44,893 nucleotides of DNA from positions 1-44,893 of the forward strand of contig JAWQRO010000277.1 in the NCBI GenBank assembly GCA_033557835.1, written 5' to 3'. The notes under the pieces are model-generated. The model had not been told where the DNA came from and did no database searches. It saw only the letters and a list, made by a program, of their open reading frames with translations. A program made the translations under genes and the position numbers. Every line of letters begins with the position of its first letter. Positions within the stretch are counted from its first letter, which is position 1. This DNA is from Helochares maculicollis. Taxonomy: Eukaryota; Arthropoda; Insecta; Coleoptera; Hydrophilidae. Of this stretch, positions 27,601 to 39,600 are shown piece after piece.

Positions 27601-30600
27601 TCCATTTTTAAAATGTATAACCTTTAAACTGGTTTACATCATTATTAAGTAATAGCTATTCAAATAGTTGGATTGTGCCAGATGGTGAATTTTACATTAT
27701 TTAATCAAAATCAATTACTTTATAAAATATCAGTGGTAGAATTAAATATAGACCTTTAAGACAAAACATTTAATCAAGTAATGGATCATTAATAATTTGT
27801 AGTAAGAAATTTCTTATATTAAAAGTAATACATAAAATTAGTCATCGGTTTTTGCTTACAAAAGTGTAAAAGACACTATCATAGACATGCATTAAACTCT
27901 AAAAATCTGACTAATGTAATAACTTTAAGAACACGACCACTTGTATGAAAAAGAAAACTATTCTAAATATTTGCATGCATTCTTTTATTTATTAATGTAT
28001 AAAAGCACTCATTTCCCATGACTGTATTCAGCAAAAATAAGTTTTTACATCGCGGATATTCTGGAGCGTTATGGAATGATAACAGTAAAATATTAAGCGC
28101 GGTTGTGGGCCAGAGGGCGCATTTTAAAACGATAGCAGAAGAGATAACTTCAAATTGCCATTTCCAAACGCATTATTTCCATATGCGCACGGACCCAACC
28201 CTGCACCAACGGCAGCCCTGGTTTAAGGCAAATTAAAAATAACTTCTCTTCGCCCATTTTACAAGTAAACCCTTTCGTAACCTGCAAATGTAAAACTATA
28301 TCTATGGTAGCTCTAGCATACAGAAAATATGTTTACGCAGTAAGGAGTTTTGGCTTTATTACTGGAAAATTCGCTGCTAATTTGCTAACTGTTTCTAAAA
28401 TCTATGATTAGCTATTTGCTTTGAAGAAGGCTAGCCAGAAAATAAAAAATAATGTGTTCGCACTACTTCCTTCCTTGAAATTAAGGTGGCACAAACGAAA
28501 ACACGTTATTGCAGTTGCAGTAAACATTTTCTTGTCTCATAGAAAAATAGTCAAGCCTGTTGGAAAAACTGTAATAAACACTATATAATTTTGTAAAGAA
28601 ATTTCGTCTCTACCCTAGTTTCTAAGATACAGGGTGAGCGCCTGTGCACACAGCCTGGCCACGCACAATAAAATCGGGTGGCACGATCATGCCCTCATGC
28701 ATCTTTCTCACTAACATTTATAGCTTTTAGACCCGTTTTAGTTAGTACTATGAGTTTATCTAACCTCCACGTGGGTCTAAGAATAACACGAGCGAAAGAT
28801 CCTTCTTATTGAAAAGTAGAAAACATCAACATAACACATAATAAGGTCAGGATGTTTTTCTTGGAAATGAACGAGGAAAGCGTGCAGGGTTGTTGAAACA
28901 CAGCAGAGTTTTGTCTCCTTCTATGTTTGCTTAACACTAAACATTTACAGATTGGTGGATGGGATGCCACAAAATGTTAAGGAAACATAGTAGTAAGAAG
29001 TTCTTCTCACCTTCTGCCTCTTTCGTTCTTCAGTGTTCCACCATACTTTGGTCTAGTGCCGATCAAGTCAATAATCTCAGGGATACAACTGGCAAATATC
29101 GCCTAAACGCCAAGAGACAAAGAAGACAACATTCGCATCATTGTGAACAGAACAGAGGCAACAATCTGGTTGCTTTTCGTTGCTTAAATCTAAATGTAAT
29201 TGTATATATATTAACATAGAGTGCAAAAGACAACGATTTGTTTTCAACGAAAAACAATCAATACAACAAAAACTTCACAGTTTTTAAAAACGCTATAAGC
29301 ATTTGGATGTGGAAAATTCTTTAAGGGGTGGTTTCGGGATTAAAAGGGATATTGGGATTGTTTATTCTAAAAAATGTCCCGCTAGAGGAGCCTTATAGGT
29401 TCAGCACTCTCTAACTTTATTTGAAAAAATACTTAATTTCAAAATTTCAGCAAATTCGCTAAATTCCATTAAATTCCAGTACTCCTAAATGTCTAAATTC
29501 CATTATATTTATAAATATAAAAATCATCTGTATTCTGCAACAAATAAAATGTCCTTCCTTAACCAAAAACCAAAAAATTGTACTACTCAAAAGTTTTTCT
29601 TATACAAACTGAAAACGAACTATTTGTGTGTTCAGTGTATTTAAAGCAGAAGCTTTCTTTACCATCAATATTTAAAGCCTTCAAATCGCGCAAATAAAGT
29701 GGCTGACGTCTTATTACACAACAATAAACAAAATTACTTCAAAATTAACTACTAGAATTCCTATGTAACATAAATAACATTTTTACTAGACAAAGACCCC
29801 TTTTGTATGCTTGTTTGAAAATATGAACATTATTTTAATTATGAATGTAAAAACAAAACAAATCGATTCATCACTTTGAATAAATAACTCAAGCAACAAT
29901 TTGTAATCAAAATTGAATCTTTAATGATAAAGCAGAAACAACAAAACATTAAATTTTGCTGCCGATCTTGGAAGCCCGCGCAAAGCTTTTCTTCGCCTTC
30001 AAAAGCAGGCCACTCAAATAGTCGAATATAGATTCCATCATCTGTACAACCAGAAGGAGTTCTCAGGAAAAATACTTTAATCGAGTGAGAGCACAAAGCG
30101 AACAAAAGTGACATTGGTCGTATAGGCTGATGTGAAAATATTTGCGATAGAAAAAGTTTGCTTTTGGGCTTCTCCTCAAACGGCTCTCCATTAAAGTAAT
30201 GTTATTAGTACAGTTCAGTTTACAGACACCCTGCACATTCGCACGAATGAGTTAAAACGCGGCCGTGCGTGGCTCTATGACAGGCTGTGCAGGCTTCTAG
30301 GGGTGCTCTACTATCACTTTACTACAAGGCCAGCTATTCTAACTAGGCTTGTCACTCATCCCATTCTGTATGCTCTGTCCAATCTCCGTCAAAATTTAAT
30401 TGACTGCGCTTTCAAGGGTGAGATTATTCTCTTTTGTTGACTGATTTGAGGTTTTGTATGCGACAGGATTAATATAATGGAAGGAGAAATTATACACAGA
30501 TAATTAATGATTTTGAGTAGCTTCGCAGTTTAAGAAGATTTGTTTTTCACTGAACATGAGTTCTTTATTGCCTGGTAATTTTCCGCTTTTGTTTAGTACA

Positions 30601-33600
30601 GTAAAAACATTATCTTGCAAGATTACTTTTCTGGCCGTTTCGAATTGGATTCGATGAATCAGTAGGAAAGTGATAGCTTTCGTGAAATAAAGAAACAATA
30701 TACTAGTTTATTACTTTGAAATTGAAAATTACAAATTACAAATCGAAATAAGATTGCAGTTTAAAATTTAGTATCGAGCTCAAAATATAAGGTTTCAATA
30801 TAAAAACAAGGTTAAAGTACGAAATTAAATCTCATTTTTTATATAAGTACCTACTTTCCTAAAAAGCCTACGTTTTCAATAAATTACAATTTGGTTTCTT
30901 AATACAGTTTTAGCCAAAAAAGGAGATTGTGAAGGAAACGCCTAGGAAGGGAAGTACTGTTAAGAATAGGATACTAAGTTGAAAGAAATCCAAGTCTAAG
31001 AGCTATTTCTGAAAGCCAATGAACTACGATTTCCAGAAAAAAGTGGAAAGATTTAAAGTAACTCTAAAAGAGCAAGTCTTTGTGATGTACAGTTTTATTA
31101 TACAACAGGGACTATAAAATTAAATTAAAAAATTGAAATGTAGAAGTAAATAAAGCAATAAAATTAAAATGGACGCTATTTACATTGGTGGTCTTTATTT
31201 TGAAGAATTTAAGTTTGTCGTTTCATTGTGAAGAATTTAGAAAGCCAATTTTAGATCGAAAATTTAGCCATTTTAAATGCTGAGGTTCATTCTAGTTGTG
31301 ACTAAAAAAAACTGAAAATAAATAATACCTAGTCATGCGTTATTTTGCATATAAGTGAAAAAATTTAAAACTCTAAGAAAAATCTGAAAATAAAGTTTAC
31401 CTAGAGATATGTATAACGAGACTTGTATAATATAATCGACTTCGAATGGAATTAAGCATACAGAATGCATTTTAGATCGGCAGCTAGCGTCAGCATGCCA
31501 AGATTTCAATTCTAAAAAAGTGATTTTGCTATAAATTGTGACAAAAATATTACCCATTTCCATGTATTTTTAGTTATAGTTTAGTATTAGTTTAGTATAG
31601 TAAAATAGGTAAAAATTAGTCAGCTCCACGAGGCTTAAATGGCACACATGACGCACAGGCTCTGCCTATTAGCACTATACATGGTTCCGTTGCTGATATA
31701 TTTTTAATGAAATCTAATCATAGTAAGGGGTAAGATTTTTGAAACGCTAATATTTACCGTACAGCGCAAAGCATAACCCAAGTGCTACAAACTCTGAACA
31801 AAATAAAATAGCGCCATTCCGAGTGTTAGGAATAATATATATTATGTAGCTGCCTTGGTTAATACCTGCGTCGTATATCTTTGCTGTACTTTCCGCCATA
31901 CTTGGGTCGATTGGCTGCTAACTCTGTGATCTCAGGAATCCAGCTTGCAAACACGGCCTAGCAACCCACACACCCATCAGGCTCCTCTATGGACCCAGTT
32001 TTATACTAATCTACGTTTATTATAGCTAACAAAACATTCTCACACTTTTGTACACTTACACAGGGGGTTTACTAACTCCCTGCACAGTTTTACAAGCATG
32101 CTTCTTTTACGCCTTAAAGTTATTGCATGGTTTGTTAATTGTAGAGTTTGGGTTTTTTTGGTAGTAGTCTTAAAGAAAATGTCTTGACTCCGAGGAGAAA
32201 ACATTTTTTTAGAGACATTTTGGGATATGCTGAATGAGTTCTTGCAGCATAAGTATGCAGTTAAAGCACTTATTTGGTTTGCAAAATAAAGAGAGGGTTG
32301 GAGGTGTGATACATTAGAATATGGAAACAATATGTCGAAAGTACAATGGACTCGAACGGGGACTGTGGTTTAACTTTTACGTTTGATGACATCTACATGA
32401 AAGGGACAACAACACTTCATAAATGTGTAAATTAATCGGGCTTAAAGGGATAAATAATGGTTTATAATTTTTACAAGGCAACAATAGATGTGTAATCTGT
32501 TTATATATGGTGAAACATTTTTATTTTTATAAACACCATGCATTCAAAAAGCACAAGTTCTATCTACTTCTGAGCAACTGGGATTTATTGGCGAGTGCTT
32601 AGTTATCTAATAATTTAAATATTTAATTATATACATATGCTTAATTTTCATAACCGCAAATTACTCTAAACAAGGCCTCCAGGACATTGCAGAGTTGTTT
32701 TTTATGTGTAGTTGTGAATGTCCTGAAGCACGAAGAAATACGGTACAAGTGTTGGTAAGAAAAAATTTATAAATTGTTTTATGGGTTAAAAACCCTGCAC
32801 ATTTCTAATTGAACTGATTTGGTTTAAAACCAATAAAATCATATTGCCGTGTAAATTACATTTTCTGTTGAGTTCGGTGAGTATTATATAGTCTATTTCG
32901 TAGTACAGTTTGCCTTTTGTTCTTTTTGAATGCAATTATTGTCAATAATATGTTTTATGTATAAAAGTTTTATGAATACGCCTCATTTTCACCTCAATAT
33001 TCTATTAGGCAACCAGTCTGAAGCGCTAATGGATTTTTAGAGACTGAAATGTCGGTTAAAATTGCATATTGTGTGATATTACCACATAAGATCATTAGAA
33101 TTTCCTTCCTAATGCTTTCGTTGTATTGTAAAACATTTAATTCGATGATTTGCGACTTCCGTATAGATTATTCTTAATATATATGACAGTTAATCACTAA
33201 CTTACTACTGTTTAAGTAATCTTGCTCAGTCAAAACTAGCAAATAAATACTGTTGCATCTAATTTTTCTAGTTTTGAATATAACCGTATCTTCCGCGCAA
33301 CAATTTGTTTTCTTGTGTACCTCATATACCATCAAATTATTCATTCTAAATATTGATATTACTGTAATATGCGTCTTACTTTAGGACAAAGATAACAATA
33401 AATAGTATTGTCTAAAGAACTCACATTCAAAAGTGTTATGATCAAATATTTGTATAAGAAAGTTACTAGCAATACCCTTAGGTTATATAATAAGCTCTAA
33501 AAACGGCTATGATGAAGTTCAGAATCACAATCATATGAAGTATGCGTATTTTATTGAGAAATCTGGCTGGAGTTGCTACAGAGGCTTTAAAATTAACAAA

Positions 33601-36600
33601 ACTTTGGCTTGAAACCATGTATAATTCTAACCGAATAGAAAAAAAGAAGAGCTAGAGTTTTGCTTGACTATGATTGAAATACAACTAATCAAAGAAAGAC
33701 CAACATTTAAGTCAGGAGCAAAATATACACAAATTACGATTAAAAAAAACAGTGCAATTAGTGGAGGCGTTCTTCAAAAACAAAACGAATTCAGTTCTTC
33801 TTATGGAGAAATTAAGCTTTCTGATTGTTGCATGTACAGATAATACATTCAACATGTAACCTGTAATAATGTACTTAATAGAGATAATAAATAATATTTA
33901 GAAAGATAAACGGGCTCGGACTTGCAAGGATCATTAAGATCATTTTATAAATAGGTGGAGTCCCCCTTTATAGACCGTTGCGCTTAGTCCGGATATGTTC
34001 ATAAAATGGCTACATGGTAAATTTCATTCAGACTTATCAACCTAATGCGACGATCCAATAAATGCGTTTTAATTCAACATTAAACTCTTGAATATAGGCC
34101 ACATTCATACTTAATTCAAATTAATATAAATGACCTAATGCATTACTACCTCTAAATTTATAGCATTTTGTACGTTTTTTGTAGTTATAAAATATTTATA
34201 ACTAAAGAGCCTTATAAAGCAATACACTTTTAACTTACCTGATTTTACCATTTACTCGATAAATTTTATTAAATATTCTTCTGATGATAATCGAAGGTAT
34301 TAAGTAATAAAGATAAATTAGTGAAATCATCAGAGGCCACGAAATTTTTTTCCTAATAGAATATTAATGAAACTCATACAAAGGGGGTCTAAAGCTCCTT
34401 TACGCATTAAAAGAAACCTTGTTTCATCCTACTCATCCTATAATTACGTCTACAAACGTCGACTGCAAAATACTTAATTAAAAGTAGTGATAAAAGAAAA
34501 CAGCATGAAAATAAACACTAATTAAAGTTGAATTTGTCTAGAAGTACTAAGATAAAGGTACACATAACAGTAGTTAGTAAAGAGCTGCATATGCGTCAAT
34601 ATGCTTTTATTAATAGATCAATTAAGAAATGTGCAGATTAAAATAAAATCGTGACACACATAAACACCTTTTTAAAGTTGAAACGGTTTTTAACCCATGT
34701 ACTTGGCAAGAACAACTTCAATACAGTAACAAGGAAAAAAAAGTAAATTGCATTACACATACCCCTCAACGAAAGTGCACTAAATTCCATAATACCATAA
34801 AGAGTATTTAAACATCCGCACACAACCCAAAGTTAGTGGTGCCAAAAGATACAAAGAAATTTGCAGGCAGTGAACTTATAACATTAGAAAGGTGTGCGGG
34901 GCTGGCTGTGTTTAAATAAATATCTCCTACCTATTATCAAATATTAATCAATTACAAACAGGGCATATCCTAACGTATTATTAACAACATGCAGTGGTAC
35001 GGCTGTACAAGTTACAAAGATTTTGTAGCGTTTCATGTAAACATAAACGTTCAGATAGATTTTTAAAATTTCATTAGCAAATTTAATGCAATTTGATCCT
35101 TGACTAAATCAACCAAAAATTTAATGAAATCTTTATCGTTTTTACGAAAATAGTGAATTTAAAGCAGGCAATGTTGCCATGGTTGCTCATATTCGATATT
35201 TCTGCAATGTTTTTATCACATTTAACATCAATTGTATAATATTATGTATTTTTATAGTCGAAGAAATATGATTAAGATTTGTGCCTGGCAACTGCAAATT
35301 GTGTCACAATTTTTTGTCACGGAAAGTGCTTCCAATAAATAACAATCCTTTGCTTTGTTGGCTTCAGCGCTAAAGCGATTTCGTGATAACCTACCATTTA
35401 GAAAATTGATAAATGTTACTTAAAAGGTCGTTTTGCATAAACGATCATAATTTGTAAAGTGTCCATGCAAAATTGACCAACTATATAGTTCCTTGAAAAC
35501 TATATAAACAAACCAAAGGGGTTTTACTTGTAGGGTTTGTTCTTATATAAGAGGTAAAAACAATAGAGACAGTAATGAGCGCATGCAAACACTCCGACGG
35601 CAAAGAGGAGGCGGAGGAACAAACTGTGGGGGCAACCAAGAGGCGGGGATAAATTATAGACGTAAACTAACGAGCCAAGCTAAGAGAGTTTAACGTGGAA
35701 ACAAAGTGGTGGGATCTTTAGAAGGGTGGTAGGAGAAGTAATCGGTTAGGAAAATTTAGAGAAGTGAAGTCGCGGGTCCGTCCGGAAAGGAAAACCGGCG
35801 AAGCAATCTAAAGGACAAACCGGGGGACGGTTTAGTCTGAGGTAAAGGCAAATGGCACAAACCTCGTAACAAACCGGAGGGGTGTCAGTTGGTGGAGCGA
35901 AACCTTGATCGGAGAAGGCAGGCAGTTTCCGTTTCGTGACAATCTACATCGTAAATTTTTCAGATGGTTCGCAGATATAATTCCGAAAGTCACCAGGAAA
36001 CACGCGCACTAACTTTAGTCTGTAATAATTTTGATAAGGAACATATTGATTTTGATCATTTTTCCTTTAATTCGAACAAGCGAAAGCTTTCTCTCATTTA
36101 AAAAACACCCCAGCCTTACTAATTTTGGATGACTCGAACTTTCCAAAGGGATAGAAATACGCAAACATCCAGTTTAATTAAATCGCTTAAAGGGGGAATA
36201 TTGAGATGTCACTTTGCTAAGTTGCTTTCGGAATTATCAAAGCATTTAAATTGTGTTTATTTTGAAGGAACTTGGGAAATCTTTAAATGTACAATGAAAT
36301 TAGGGAATTCGTTTTCCTAAGCTTTTTAGGAACGATTATAATGAGAATTTGAAGTAAAGCCCCGAGATAGATCGAAAGAGAAAGAGAGAGAGAGAGCGGG
36401 ACAAATGCAAAAATAAAAAATTTTCGATTTATTGTTATAATAGATAGACAACTAAATCCCTGGAATTTAATACAAAATAGGTGACACAAAAATAATAATT
36501 ATATTTAGTCGCATCAGAAATAAAGTACCTGCATATTCGAAACTGTAAATCACAATCTTATAATTAAACGAAATAAATTCGTGCCAGATCCAGCAGCCTT

Positions 36601-39600
36601 GCTATTACACTCTCCTGCCAAAATGCTCTAAAAAACGGATAATGCAGATTTTGCCAGGCAAACTTTAATCATATTTCTTCGTTTTAAACAAACAGTAATT
36701 GTGTACCTCTTTCCATGCTCTCTCTTGTACTCGCCACAGTACTTGGACCTAGTGCCTACGAGATCTATGATCTCTGGAATGCTACTAGCAAATATTGCCT
36801 GTAAAACAAACATTCCCTATGCCATTAAGTGTAACTACGCTGCTTAATTCGTAAACGGTGCAGATAGGGTTTTCTTGTTACTCCGTGAACTAATGCGGAT
36901 TTTCAAATTAAAAAATAGGTAGAGCGGACCTTATACGTCTCATAAGCTAAAGAAAACTGCACTTCCAGCTAATCGTTTTTGCACCAACAACAGAATTTCC
37001 ACTAAAGCAACTTTGAACGAGCAATTGTTATTAAGCGTTTTTATATCAGGACGTATTGCTAACCATTATATACAAAATTACACATAATAATTCAATACTT
37101 TTAGTTGTAGACATTATGTTGCCATCGTCCTCGATTTAGAAAATTGCTTACTCACGAAATTAAATTCAACTTTGCATCATTATTTATCATTGGCTTAAAA
37201 CGGAAAAGTAGACTGCGCGCATTGAAAATCAATACTCTTATATGAAGCTTGCACTAAAATTTCATATTAAATATTTACGATAACATTCTTAAGAGCATCG
37301 ATCTTAATGGGTTTCGTTGATACACATCGTAAACATTAAAACCATCATCGTATCGATAAAATCTCGCAATTTATTATCACAAAGTAACAGCCTTGCAATT
37401 ACAAATCGAAGAACAAGATCTATTAAATCTGTCTAGGTTTACAACGGACAAGAATTATTCAGAAAGCACCGACGGTCCATCTTCGAAAACAAGATCTGAC
37501 CAACTAGTAACTCTCCACCACGAACTTTTAGTACGACTCGCAAAGTGCAGTTTTCTAGGATAACCGCTCTACCAGGAGCTTATAAATCAGCATTAGCTAG
37601 GATTTATTGTTAACAATAAAACCGACCAAGAAAAAAGCTCTAGTGGTGCCAGCTAGCAGTGCATATTGAAAAGACGCATGCAAGAATAATGTCTGTATTT
37701 TTAGATGTGGAAAACGGAAACATATATGTTCACATACACAAAACATTTACACATTATAACAATACCTAAATATCCCATTAGAGGTAAGATGGATAAATTT
37801 GGCGATAGAGGGGAAAAAGGATTTATTTTGATAAAGGTATCTGAAAGAAATTCACTGTTTATTAAATTTTACATCAAATACAGTTGTTAAAAAGTTTTTC
37901 CCATGTATTAACGAAAATACATACAGTCGGCAAAAAGTTAAGTAGCTAAAGTTTAAACATAAAAGTATAAAGTTTAATTTTTTGTGTTTTTTTTTTTTAA
38001 TTTTTGGTATGTATTTTGGTAATAGAAGAGTAGCCTAAAGTTGAAGCTTTAAGCACCATCACAGGCTACATGGCTGCATTTTCAATTTGAATAAAGAGAG
38101 ACAGCAGAATGGGGTGTTATTTGGTAGAAGAGGGCAGAATGAAAATACTTACCAAACCGACGAGGAGGAAGAACACTAAAAATGTTCGACCAAGAACCGT
38201 GTGACAGTAGACGTCACCATACCCTACTGTTGACATTGTTACGATGAGGAAATATACACACGTCCAATATGAAAGTTTTTGTGGATTATTGAAGTCTAAT
38301 GGATCGCCTGAATTTTCCAACTATAAAGAAAATAAAACTTATATCGCCGCTTCGGTATAAATCGATGTTGAGTTTTCCTTCAAAATATAGATGAAAAAGA
38401 TTTGCAATTTGGATATGAAATTATATATTGACAACCGAATTAATTGCGTAAGAAACGGTAAAAAAAATAATTGATTCGCGAATTTAAACTTAATAGAGCA
38501 CAAGTAAATCTTACATAAAGCATCGATAAGCGTGACCTTGAAAACATGCTGAAGCTTAATAGCTCAATAAATAAGATATATTGGATGTGTTCCCGCGGAT
38601 AAATTGGTAATTCTCATAACTACGCCGCAGCAGATTAGATAAAGTTTAAAAGGTTTTGCAAGGGCAAAAAGCAAACTTACCAAGTGTATAATACCTGCCG
38701 CTGTCAACCACACTGAGATAAATATCGATACTAACTGAGCAAGGCGAATTGAACTGGAAGTTTTTAGAATATTAAGATACTGAAGAATGTCTGGTACAGT
38801 CATTAATCGTAGGGCTCGAAGGAATCGCAAACCTGGAACAAACATATTTTTAACTGAAAAAAAGTAGTTTCTTACATTTTATATGTTTGAAAATCAATCT
38901 GTTATCTGTCAGTAGAAGACAAGAAGCAGTTGCTGCTAATACTCTATTATTGTAGAAGAAAAGTCTATGAAATGTGGACGAAAATTTTTGGTATAAAAGT
39001 ATAAAACCTAATTTTTGTCGTTCAGACAGAAGAATATTAAAGAATGAAATTTGCTTTGGAAAAAGTATAAGATTAAAAACGCACATTATCTTCACTAATA
39101 CTTAACTTGAAGAGTAAACTAACTTGTTACTAAAATCTTGGTAATAAGAAGATTTTAAACTATATTTAATGCTAAAAATTTAAATGGATCAAGAATTATT
39201 GTATTAAAGTCGTAAAAGCAGTAGAACTACGAAGAAAATAATACATGTACTCTTAAAATAATGTTAGTAGATTATTTTTATTCTCCGAAAATATCTTTAT
39301 ACTTTAACATATGGATTAGTTTATATAAATTACTATAAAAATATATCTACATGAATTTCCTTCTGACACTGTAATTCCAAAATTATTTACTATTATTATA
39401 TTTGAGAATTATTGCATCCAAATATCATCTCTGCAAAATGCAATATGTATTAGAGTTATATTTTCTTCATGAATATATCTTGCTATTTCCGTCCAAAGTT
39501 TGCAGTTAAAATACCTCAATATGAAGACTGTTCCGTTTCGATTTTCGATAATGCTGGTCAAGTCTTCCCAAAAATTAACCTTTTCAACCATGAGATTAAT

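Larger units (their letters stand above)
31958..36706 (-). other. slo: slo intron between 6a and 6b
   Basis: Intron of 4749 bp. It holds the selector element at 34893-34911, a purine-rich, GC-rich island on the plus strand at about 35560-35940 (pyrimidine-rich in the transcript) and the (AG)n run. No second gene seen. Confidence 0.8.

Noticed and set aside
28959..29219. Plus-strand frame of 86 codons
   Set aside because: Antisense shadow of exon 6c.
38041..38080. Possible third selector element upstream of exon 6a (ACAGGCTACATGGCTGC)
   Set aside because: Only six contiguous bases complement the docking element, too few to claim.
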